Part shown: positions 8,586-17,609 of the stretch, piece after piece | Numbering within the stretch: position 1 is the stretch's first letter | Layout: the number at the start of each line of letters is the position of its first letter | Assembly (NCBI GenBank): GCA_963693285.1 | Contig: OY848918.1 | Coordinates: 21,897,484 to 21,961,483, forward strand | Origin: Xestospongia muta | Lineage: Eukaryota; Porifera; Demospongiae; Haplosclerida; Petrosiidae | Direction of reading: 5' to 3' | DNA length: 64,000 nt | Program-made: the position numbers and the translations under genes | The notes under the pieces: model-generated | The model's input: the letters and a program-made list of their open reading frames with translations, nothing else | Told to the model about the DNA's origin: nothing | The model's database searches: none

Positions 8586-10826
8586 CTATGATTTTACTTT
8601 AAACACAACCAATCGATTATTACTATAATCACATACATACAAATGTCCTTCATTGTCCAGCATAATTCCATTTGGAGTGTTAAATTGATCTTCTTTGTTA
8701 CCCTTTTCTCCAAAACAATGAACAAATTGACCTTCGGTAGTGAATATTGAAATACGATGGTTATCAGATTCGGCGATATACACAAAATTGTTATCTACAA
8801 CAATTCCTTCTGGATTGTAAAGTTCACCTGGACGACAACCTTTCATACCAAACTGAGACAAAAATTGTCCATCTGGAGTGAATATTTGGACACGATGATT
8901 ATCGTAGTCAGTGACATAGACAAGCCCTTCTTTATTAATAGCAATTCGTTTAGGCTTTGCAAACTCTCCTTCAGCTGAGCCTTTGCTACCAAATGTAGCA
9001 AAAAAAGTAAGATCAGAATTCATAATCAAAATACGATGGTTCCCGTAGTCAGTAACATAAACACGTCCATTGACTGGTGAGACAGCAACATCCCATGGGT
9101 ACATTGACTCAATGGGACCTAATGTTTTAATTGTTTCAATACACCTCCCGTCAAGAGATATCTTCTGAATCTTATCATGATCGGCAACAAGAATGTTGTT
9201 ATTTGAAAGAACAGTTAAACCCCTAGGTTGATAGAATTGAATGGCATCATTTCCAATAGACTTTACTTTCTTTCTACTTCTGTCAAATAGGGTCACACAT
9301 GGAACATCTCGTTCAGTGACTAAAAAGCGACCATCATCTATTGCAATAACACCATATGGTTTGTTAACATCATGTATGAGGCACAATGGTGTAATACTCT
9401 CAAGATGTGGAGTATAAGGGATTACAATTGATGCACTACTAACAGGGATATCATTCACTCGTACATTAATATTATGGTGGCCATTTGTTGATTGATTACA
9501 GTGTATCGTATAGACACCAGGATGAGCTGTGGCAGTTACCATTGTTACGATAGGAGTGTTAGTACTAACTGGTACTACACTACAACTGAGTGATGTGGGA
9601 GGAACAGAAACAAGTGAGGAATCTAAAAATTTAAGAGATAGTGTTATTTTTCCTTTTTTCGTTAGTTGAGAACAATCGGCTTTTTTTACAGTAAATTGTT
9701 TTAGAATGTTAGGGTTAGAGGAATAAAAAACAATATCTCCAATATGAAAGGTTCCATCAAGAATGTTACTGTCTTTGATAAACTGTACATTTGCAACCTC
9801 CGTTGGCTGAAACAAGTTTGACTGAACCGGGCGACTTGTTCGGTTGGTTATGTTATTCAAGAGCATCAAAAAGTGTTGAGGGGTGCTGTCCTTAAGTTTC
9901 TGCTCAACAAAATCTCTATTCTCTATGAGTTTAGACAAGCATGATTCTGCTGATTTCTTTTGCTCTGATAAAACTTGTAACTTTTTAGCAGTAATGGTAT
10001 CCACTTCTTTACTCAGTTTTCTTTCAGACTGACAAAGATGATTAACTACTTCTTCTACAGCAAAATGTATCTCTTCCTTTACAGCTTCTCCTTGTTCTTT
10101 TATTTGCTTTTCTCTTTCTATGATAGAAGTTAGGACATCAGAGACAGCAACAATTTGCTCACTAAACGGATTTAGCTTTGATTCAATTATTTTATGATAC
10201 TTGTCATAGCTAGCATTGAGTGAACCATGATTATGACGTTTATGAATACGCAATAAACAGTTCTGACAAACGAGGACTTTGCATTCTTCACAAAACATTT
10301 CAAATGGCTTGTTATGTTTTGAGCAATTTTCAATGACCTCTTCTTCATTTGTTGGAACCAATTGCAAGGCAGATGTTTTCACTTCATCAAGACCTGCTAT
10401 CTTGTGATTAACAAAACGAGACCATTTATTATGCATATCGATACATTCTTGACAAAGGAACTGCTTACATTCTTCACAATGACCAATGGCATTAGCAATA
10501 CCGCAATTATCACACTTTAGCTCTTGAGTGTTTGATACTTTCTTAAGTAATATATAGACTTCTTGTAGATTGTTAAGTTGGAAAGCCACAGGGAATCCTG
10601 TTGCCCCTTGTTCAGGTAACTGGGTACGATGACGACAAGCAGGACAAGAGATGAAGTACAAATCTCCTTGAGGATCTTGCGGTAGACCCTCTAGACATTG
10701 TTGACAGAATGAATGAAGACATGGTAAGATCCTAGGATTGGTGTAGAGGTTGAGACATACAGAGCAGGTTAGTTGTTCTTCTAGTTTAACCAGAGCTGAA
10801 GTTGTAGGGGATGGTTTCTCTGCCAT
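8586..10826 (-). CDS. TRIM-NHL protein copy 3 (intact)
   Basis: Single-exon 746-aa TRIM-NHL protein with the same RING, two B-boxes, coiled coil, filamin-like and NHL layout as copy 2, and the normal TAG after FKVKS. An in-frame ATG upstream at 10874 would add 16 residues (METFLSLAASGHESVK). I prefer the ATG at 10826, because a 1-bp difference puts the upstream ATG out of frame in the other copies. Differences from copies 2 and 4 cluster in the filamin-like region (about residues 330-420) and in scattered B-box residues, while the last 200 residues of NHL are almost unchanged. This may reflect gene conversion of the 3' end or selection on NHL. It is the best candidate for a fully functional gene in the array. 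Confidence 0.9.
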   Translation of the reverse strand: MAEKPSPTTSALVKLEEQLTCSVCLNLYTNPRILPCLHSFCQQCLEGLPQDPQGDLYFISCPACRHRTQLPEQGATGFPVAFQLNNLQEVYILLKKVSNTQELKCDNCGIANAIGHCEECKQFLCQECIDMHNKWSRFVNHKIAGLDEVKTSALQLVPTNEEEVIENCSKHNKPFEMFCEECKVLVCQNCLLRIHKRHNHGSLNASYDKYHKIIESKLNPFSEQIVAVSDVLTSIIEREKQIKEQGEAVKEEIHFAVEEVVNHLCQSERKLSKEVDTITAKKLQVLSEQKKSAESCLSKLIENRDFVEQKLKDSTPQHFLMLLNNITNRTSRPVQSNLFQPTEVANVQFIKDSNILDGTFHIGDIVFYSSNPNILKQFTVKKADCSQLTKKGKITLSLKFLDSSLVSVPPTSLSCSVVPVSTNTPIVTMVTATAHPGVYTIHCNQSTNGHHNINVRVNDIPVSSASIVIPYTPHLESITPLCLIHDVNKPYGVIAIDDGRFLVTERDVPCVTLFDRSRKKVKSIGNDAIQFYQPRGLTVLSNNNILVADHDKIQKISLDGRCIETIKTLGPIESMYPWDVAVSPVNGRVYVTDYGNHRILIMNSDLTFFATFGSKGSAEGEFAKPKRIAINKEGLVYVTDYDNHRVQIFTPDGQFLSQFGMKGCRPGELYNPEGIVVDNNFVYIAESDNHRISIFTTEGQFVHCFGEKGNKEDQFNTPNGIMLDNEGHLYVCDYSNNRLVVFKVKS

Positions 10827-10979
10827 TTTTACTGATTCATGGCCAGAAGCGGCTAAAGACAGGAATGTTTCCATAGGAATGTTTCCACAGGAATGAGTAC
10901 ATTATATATTTTCCACAGGAATGAGTACATTATATATTCATAGCAACTTAAAATAAATAATGGGCGGAGTAACAATTAA

Positions 10980-13024
10980 TCATTCTTCTATTTTAATTGA
11001 CTTTATTTTAATGTAATTCGAGCAGATCCAGGCAGCAGTTGGTGGGTTTTCAATATTTACACATGTCCTACAAAATAGATAGTAAACTATTCACATATTA
11101 TATGTTAATCTTGGTCTGTATATTATTGTTGTCATTTCTATATATAGTATATATAATATACCATTTAATATGCTTACCAGTGAAACCATCTACAGCAGTC
11201 ATCGCATTCTATCATGTCTCTGTGTGTTGTAGATAGTTGGCAATGAGACCACATCCATTCAAGACGTTTAGTAGTCACTGTAGTTTTGGTGTTGATGATA
11301 GTATGATTGAAGTGTAATGTCACCTTATCTAGTTGTTGTAATGCTTCCCATGCTTCATTTATCATGTAATCCTGAATGTTAGTGATATCAAAGTTGATTA
11401 TCTCATCAGGTAGGTTGTCCATTTTCTTTTTCATTTGTACCAGTGTTAATTTGTGTGCTGTTCCATCAATGACTTTATCTGCTCTATCTTTCGTACATAG
11501 CAGTGTTAGAATATCTATAAGGGGAAGGTAAACGTTATTTTATTTCTTGATGTTAGATTTAGACATACCATATGTGGATTTCTTAGCCATATATAACCTC
11601 GTGTCATTGTTTAATTTTTTTTCAATTTCTTCTTTTTCGGTGTTCTTTGGCTTCGCTAGTCTAATTGATGGTGTTTTTTGTCTCTTACGAGTGCTGAAAA
11701 ATGGTCGTTGTGGAGCTATAGTTTTATTTACTGGTTCATGTTGTCTTTTTGGTGGAAGTACTGGTTTTGTCTGCTCCAAATAACATTTTATCAGTCCTAT
11801 TGTGGTACCAAGCTGTGTGTTTATCGTTTGTAATGTCTGTTTATCAGTACATTGTTCTACCAATGTTGTAATAGTCTGAATTTTGTTAAAAATATGTTGT
11901 CTGCACTGTAAAAATTGATTTGTTGATTTAACTAATATATTGTTATACAGGCTGCATGTAGCAAACTTAATATGATGTGAAAGTAAATATAACACTGTTT
12001 TTATTACTAATGTACTACTGTTTGTGCAGCTGTAATGCATTAGTAGTAAAACAGTGTTACGTTTACTTTTACATTACACTAATTTTTCTACATGCAACCT
12101 GTATAACAATATATTAGTTAAATCAACAAATCAATTTTTACAGTGTGGTTTCAATAATGTCCAAATCACCATCATCTGACGTTATTGCTTCAAGTAAGTC
12201 ATTTAGCTCTTTTTCTGAATTTTTTCCATCAATAGTTGAGTTGTTTTTATTTAGTTGTTCTTGCCTGTTGCATTGTTGAAACTGTACCGTTAAATGAATG
12301 TGTTTACAAATGTTTCCTATTGTAGTATAGTCTTGACATGTACAGGAGTACGAGTGTACACATATGTTGCAGTCATTGCATCGTAGTCTACAATTCACTG
12401 GGTATACCTTATTCTCCATAGTCACCCTGTAATTGTCATTACCATGTGATGATGTCACATCCCATACTCCATGTTCAACTTGTTCAACTGAATCTACTGT
12501 CATGTCCTTGCTGGTTAAATGTCTTTTGTGTATGTCAATTAATCTCTTTGTCTTTTTCCCCTTGGTTAGTTTTATAAGTCGTTCAAATGCTTTGTCTCTT
12601 GTAATTTTCATCAGTGTATTGATACAATTGTCAACTCTTTTATTGATCCTATCATTCATGTATATGTACTTTAATACACGATGGAAAGCCTCAACATACA
12701 TGTTAGTATTAATAAATGATCCCTGTCTGTAGCATCGTGCCCACTGTTGTTTTCTACCTACGTATGTTCTGATGAAGTACTCTGCAAATGAGGATGTTTC
12801 GTCATTCAGTTGAAGTTGTTGAATTGTTTTTGTCAGAAGTATTTGAAATTTCTGTTTGTCTTTCTCCTCCAGTAAAACACGCAAGTTGTGATACACTGCT
12901 ACCTGTGTCTGTTTGTCTTTTATCAGAGAGAGTTTCTCACGACATGCCCTATCCACATGCCAGGTACATAACAGCTTGTTGTTGACTTCACCAAATACTG
13001 ACCTCCAGGCATTATAAAATCCTA
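10980..13024 (-). pseudogene. SWIM-PHD transposon-type gene fragment, copy 3
   Basis: The only copy whose frame stays open through all four exons: exon 1 to 12143, foldback intron, exon 2 ending in a short intron near 11569, exon 3 to the donor near 11178, exon 4 to the stop at 10980. It encodes the SWIM finger and runs on into the PHD region (TKRLEWMWSHC, MIECDDCCRWFHW). Two zinc ligands are changed: the first PHD cysteine is Trp (also in copy 1) and the last is Tyr (WICSNY). It still lacks the transposase core and its own start. I call it a non-autonomous, decaying fragment, although a transcript from the fused TRIM upstream region cannot be excluded. Confidence 0.7.
11904..12145. repeat. 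Foldback intron element, copy 3
   Basis: Third instance of the foldback inverted repeat serving as first intron of the SWIM-PHD fragment, one base shorter in the right arm (agtaaaacag). The splice signals at both ends are unchanged. Confidence 0.8.
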
Positions 13025-13279
13025 GGATGGTTTTTCTGTCATTTTTGCTGACTCATGGGCTTTCTTCTAAGGGTGTGGTGTTAGTACAGCATAATAGTTA
13101 TAATAACTACATCATGCCTTTTTCATCACGTTTATATAGTTACAATTAAGTTAAAAGAACATATCAAAATTGTCAGTAATAGTCCAATTATGTTTATACT
13201 GACAGTTAATGTGTTAAATAATTTATCAAATTATTTGAATGCGACATACAAAGAAATGACACAAATAAGACAATTAAAA
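13025..13279 (-). pseudogene. TRIM start relic and ancestral TRIM spacer, copy 3
   Basis: Relic codons M-T-E-K-P-S then TAG at 13042-13022, then the spacer shared with 15999-16185. Confidence 0.7.
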
Positions 13280-13389
13280 TTAAGCTGGTAATGCATTACA
13301 TAATAGTTCTTTATTTATAGAAGCCAAGTTAGTTGGAAATATAATATCAAAATCCACAATTAGGTCACCTTGAGTACTCGGTAATTTTG
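13280..13389 (-). pseudogene. Relic of DnaJ 3' coding end, copy 3
   Basis: Matches DnaJ at 16186-16290 without the 2-bp deletion of copies 1 and 2, so the terminal codons LLCNALPA and stop are still readable. It is the least decayed of the three relics and the closest to the parent gene. Confidence 0.85.
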
Positions 13390-13723
13390 TGATATGCAAT
13401 AGACTGTAGCCTATGATCCTAAACTAAGAAGTATCTCAAGGTTATAGGTAGTCTAAACATTTAAAATTTGTTATAAAGTTAGCTATATAGGTCCTTATTA
13501 AGAAAAGATATCAGTTATACTCAGAAATGTTGTTGAACTCTGCCATTAATTTAAAGAAGTTCATCAATTCTTATTCAACTTTAAGTTTGAAATAATTTTT
13601 ATTCTTTTTACACACTTATATCATAAATGATTATGATAACTATTTTTAAAACTAATAACGTAAATACTGTAACCATAGTTGGTTACCTAGCAACCATCTA
13701 TTAAAAAAACTAAAATGTTCTAT

Positions 13724-15964
13724 CTATGATTTTACTTTAAACACAACCAATCGATTATTACTATAATCACATACATACAAATGTCCTTCATTGTCCAGCA
13801 TAATTCCATTTGGAGTGTTAAATTGATCGTTTTTGTTACCCTTTTCTCCAAAACAATGAACAAATTGACCTTCGGTAGTGAATATTGAAATACGATGGTT
13901 ATCAGATTCGGCGATATACACAAAATTGTTATCTACAACAATTCCTTCTGGATAATAAAGTTCACCTGGACGACAACCTTTCATACCAAACTGAGACAAA
14001 AATTGTCCATCTGGAGTGAATATTTGGATGCGATGATTATCGTAGTCAGTGACATAAACAAGCCCTTCTTTATTAATAGCAATTCGTTTAGGTCTTGCAA
14101 ACTGTCCTTCAGCTGAGCCTTTGCTACCAAATGTAGCAAAAAAAGTAAGATCAGAATTCATAATCTAGATTCGATGGTTCCAGTAGTCGGTGACATAAAC
14201 ACGTCCATTGACTGGTGAGACAGCAACATCCCATGGGTACATTGACTCAATGGGACCTAATGTTTTAATTTTTTCAATACATCTCCCGTAAAGAGATACC
14301 TTCTGAATGTTATCATGATCGGCAACAAGAATGATGTTATCTGAAAGAACAGTTAAACCTCTAGGTTGATAGAGTTTAATGGCATTATTCCCAATAGACT
14401 TTACTTTATTTCTACCTCTGGCAAATAGGGTCACACATGGAACATCTCGTTCAGTGACTAAAAAGCGACCATCGTCCATCGCAACAACACCATATGGTTT
14501 GTTAACATCATGTATGAGGCACAATGGTGTAATACTCTCAAGATGTGGAGTATAAGGGATTACAATTGATGCACTACTAACAGGGATATCATTCACTCGT
14601 ACATTAATATTATGGTGGCCATTTGTTGATTGATTACAGTGTATTGTATAGACACCAGGATGAGCTGTGGCAGTTACCATTGTTACGATAGGAGTGTTAG
14701 TACCAACTGGTACTACACTACAACTGAGTGATGTGGGAGAAACAGAAACAAGTGAGGAATCTAAAAATTGAAGAGATAGCGTTATTTTTCCTTTTTTCGT
14801 TAGTTGAGAACGATCGACTTTTTTTACAGTACATTGTTGTAGAACACTAGGGTTAGAGGAATAAAAAACAATATCTCCAATATGGCAGGTTCCATCAAGA
14901 ATGTTACTGTCTTTGATAAACTGTACATTTGCAACCTCCGTTGGCTGAAACGAATATAACTGAACCGGGTGACTTGTTCGCTTTGTTATGTTTTTCAAGA
15001 GCATCAAAAAGTGTTGAGGGGTGCTGTCCTTAAGTTTCTGCTCGATAAAATCTCTATTCTCTATGAGTTCAGACAAGCATGATTCTGCTGATTTCTTTTG
15101 CTCTGATAAAACCTGTAACTTTTTAGCAGTAATCGTATTCACTTCTTTACTCAGTTTTCTTTCAGACTGACAAAGATATCTAACTACTTCCTCTACAGCA
15201 AAATGTATCTCTTCTTTTACAGCTTCTCCTTGTTCTTTTATTTGGTTTTCTCTTTCTATGATAGTAGTTAGGACATCAGAGACAGCAACAATTTGCTCAC
15301 TAAATGGATTTAGCTTTGATTCAATTATTTTATGATACTTGTCATAGCTAGCATTGAGTGAACCGTGCTTATGACGTTTATGAATACGCAATAAACAGTT
15401 CTGACAAACAAGGACTTTGCATTCTTCACAAAACATTTCAAATGGCATGTTGTGTTTTGAGCAATTTTCAATGACCTCTTCTTCATTTGTTGGAACCAAT
15501 TGCAAGGCAGATGTTGCCACTTCATCGAGACCTGCTATCTTGTGATTAACAAAACGAGACCATTTATTATGCATATCGATACATTCTTGACAAAGGAACT
15601 GCTTACATTCTTCGCAATGACCAATGGCATTAGCAGTACCACAATTATCACACTTTAGCTCTTGAGTGTTTGACACTTTTTTAAGTAATATATAGATTTC
15701 TTGTAGATTGTTAAGTTGGAAAGCCACGGGGAATCCTGTTGCCCCTTGTTCAGGTAACTGGGTACGATGACGACAAGCAGGACAAGAGATGAAGTACAAA
15801 TCTCCTTGAGGATCTTGTGGTAGACCCTCTAGACATTGTTGACAGAATGAATGAAGACATGGTAAGGTCCTAGGATTGGTATAGAGGTTGAGACATACAG
15901 AGCAGGTTAGTTGTTCTTCTAGTTTAACCACAGCTGAAGTTGTAGGGGATGGTTTCTCTGCCAT
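13724..15964 (-). pseudogene. TRIM-NHL protein copy 4, interrupted by one nonsense codon
   Basis: Same 746-codon single-exon TRIM-NHL gene, but the codon after YWNHRI is TAG (14167-14165) where the other copies have TTG for Leu. Translation would stop at 599 aa, leaving RING, B-boxes, coiled coil, filamin and about half of the NHL propeller. The remaining 145 codons downstream are open and intact. The lesion is therefore young, or the stop is read through, or it is a sequencing error. Several residues differ from copies 2 and 3 around the break. This copy alone keeps the ancestral upstream spacer towards DnaJ and has no SWIM insertion. Confidence 0.85.
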
Positions 15965-16185
15965 TTTTACTGACTTCCTTCTAGCAAGTTATATAGTGTG
16001 GTGTTAGTACAACATAATAGTTATAATAATTAATAACTGTCAATTTCATGTTTGTATAGTTACAGTCAAGTTAAAAGACCATTGTCAGCAATATTCCAAT
16101 TATGTTTATACTGACAGTTAATGTGTTAAATAATTTATTGAATTATTTGAATGTGACATACAAAATGACATAAAGATAATTAAAA
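15965..16185. other. Spacer between TRIM copy 4 start and DnaJ 3' end
   Basis: AT-rich 221 bp holding the presumed ancestral TRIM promoter and the DnaJ 3' flank. Its relatives occur three times in the array, in front of the TRIM start relics. I see no reading frame. Confidence 0.5.
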
Positions 16186-17259
16186 TTAAGCTGGTAATGC
16201 ATTACATAATAGTTCTTTATTTATAGAAGCCAAGTTAGTTGGAAATATAATATCAAAGTCCACAATTAGGTCACCTCGAGTACTCGGCAACTTTGAATTT
16301 GGCATTCCGTGATTTTCTAGTCTAATTTCAGTCTTAGGATTGACAATGTTCTTAACTGGATATTGGATAACTTGTCCATCCAGTGTTGGTATATGAAGTG
16401 TTGTACCACAGAGAGCTTCTCTTAAAGATATTGATACTGTATAATGGAGGTTGTTACCATCACGACGGAATACAGGATCTGGTTTTTGTTTGATGATAAA
16501 CACAATATCAGCTGGGATTCTACCAGGAAATTGGTCACCTTCCTCGGGGAATGTGATCTTTGTTCCTTCTTTCCAGCCTGGTTTAACGATAACAGTTAGT
16601 ACTTTATCGTGTGGAGATGATGTCCCATCTGGATTGAGAATTTGACGAGTGATTCTCAACTTCTTAACACAACCGTGATATAGTTCTTGTAGACTGACAT
16701 TTAAATCTCTCTCGATTGGTGGATCCTTCCTTTTGTTACCAGCTCCACGGAAGCCACTACTAGGTCCTGGAAAGCCACCGAGTCCTCCAGCTCCCATTCC
16801 AGCAAAGGGCATTCCACCAAATGATTCATAATCCATATCTTCCATTCCATCTGTGAATGGTCCATTACTTGACATATAAACACGACCACTCCCTTTTTTT
16901 GGATTACTCATGTTAAAAACTTTAAATCCACTAGCTCCACCAAATGGATCAGTACCTCCAAAGAATGACTGGAAGATTTCGTAAGGATCTGTGAAGCCTG
17001 CATAGGTACCACCAGAGGAGAAACCAGATGTTGGTTGTCCTTTAAGTCCTTCTTCTCCAAACTGATCATAGATACTCTTCTTCTTTGGATCACTTAGCAC
17101 TTCGTAAGCTTCTGCAATGTCTTTGAATTTGCTTTCAGCATCGGGAGATTGGTTCTTATCGGGATGGTATTTGAGTGCCTGCTTACGATAAGCCTTTTTG
17201 ATGTCAGCTTCACTGGCATCCCGACTGATACCAAGGACATTGTAGTAATCCTTTCCCAT
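16186..17259 (-). CDS. DNAJB1-like: Hsp40 co-chaperone, DnaJ subfamily B (type II)
   Basis: Intronless, 357 aa. It delivers clients to Hsp70 and stimulates its ATPase, in the cytosol and nucleus. Seen: J domain 1-70 ([20 protein letters not shown]) with the HPD triad at 32-34; a Gly/Phe-rich linker about 70-165 ([21 protein letters not shown]); two C-terminal beta-sandwich domains from about 175 ([18 protein letters not shown], then [18 protein letters not shown]). There is no CxxCxGxG zinc region, which makes it type II rather than DNAJA. The length fits DNAJB1/4/5 (about 340 aa). The start at 17259 gives the canonical MGKDYY. Three heat shock elements lie 128-248 bp upstream, so heat induction is likely. 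Its 3' end seeded the relics in the TRIM array. Confidence 0.95.
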   Translation of the reverse strand: MGKDYYNVLGISRDASEADIKKAYRKQALKYHPDKNQSPDAESKFKDIAEAYEVLSDPKKKSIYDQFGEEGLKGQPTSGFSSGGTYAGFTDPYEIFQSFFGGTDPFGGASGFKVFNMSNPKKGSGRVYMSSNGPFTDGMEDMDYESFGGMPFAGMGAGGLGGFPGPSSGFRGAGNKRKDPPIERDLNVSLQELYHGCVKKLRITRQILNPDGTSSPHDKVLTVIVKPGWKEGTKITFPEEGDQFPGRIPADIVFIIKQKPDPVFRRDGNNLHYTVSISLREALCGTTLHIPTLDGQVIQYPVKNIVNPKTEIRLENHGMPNSKLPSTRGDLIVDFDIIFPTNLASINKELLCNALPA

Positions 17260-17386
17260 ACTTTTCAGAGATACAGCAGAACTCTAGAAATCCACAATAT
17301 TTCTTGATTAATAATAGTAGTCTCGAACTGATTCTGAACTGACTTAGCGTTGCCCTGTTTCTCTCCTTATGTTCGCGACGTTATGA

Positions 17387-17399
17387 TTCCAGAACGTTC
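17387..17399. promoter_or_regulatory. Heat shock element 1
   Basis: TTCcaGAAcgTTC: three alternating nTTCn/nGAAn units with correct 5-bp spacing, the binding site of trimeric HSF. Confidence 0.8.
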
Positions 17400-17469
17400 T
17401 ACTAGTCACGACAATATTCATCTCAGCAAAAGAATGATGACGCAGACTCTCGAATAGTCGGGAAATGAC

Positions 17470-17482
17470 TTCTAGAAAATTC
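17470..17482. promoter_or_regulatory. Heat shock element 2
   Basis: TTCtaGAAaaTTC: a perfect three-unit HSF site. Confidence 0.8.
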
Positions 17483-17506
17483 GCTAGAGATTTTAATTTT
17501 AACCCT

Positions 17507-17519
17507 TTCTAGAATATTC
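17507..17519. promoter_or_regulatory. Heat shock element 3
   Basis: TTCtaGAAtaTTC: a perfect three-unit HSF site. A fourth GAA follows one base out of register. Confidence 0.8.
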
Positions 17520-17609
17520 TGAATATTAATAACTAGGAAATAATTTACTGGGGCTTCCTTAACAATCAATTCACAAACTGATAATAATATCATATTATTG
17601 GTTTTCAAA

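Larger units (their letters stand above)
1..15990. repeat. Tandem array of a ~5.1-kb unit (3 spacer copies, 4 TRIM genes)
   Basis: TRIM start codons fall at 633, 5730, 10826 and 15964, giving periods of 5097, 5096 and 5138 bp. Each full period carries, read along the minus strand: TRIM-NHL gene, 3' flank, DnaJ 3' relic, spacer, TRIM start relic, SWIM-PHD fragment, then the promoter of the next TRIM copy. Copies 1 and 2 share small indels that copy 3 lacks (for example a 2-bp deletion in the DnaJ relic), so they are the closest pair. Copy 3 keeps some bases of the presumed parental sequence near 16.0-16.3 kb. The rightmost TRIM copy lacks the SWIM insertion. Confidence 0.9.
17260..17609. promoter_or_regulatory. 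Divergent promoter between DnaJ and the gene at 17610
   Basis: 350 bp separate the two divergent start codons. The region holds three perfect three-unit heat shock elements and is otherwise AT-rich. Both genes may share HSF-responsive control; only the DnaJ side has a functional rationale. Confidence 0.7.

Noticed and set aside
1..15964. Possibility that the tandem TRIM units are an assembly artefact
   Set aside because: Each unit has its own substitutions, indels and different inactivating changes, and copy 4 differs in flank, so they are distinct copies; collapse or expansion by an extra unit still cannot be excluded from one sequence.
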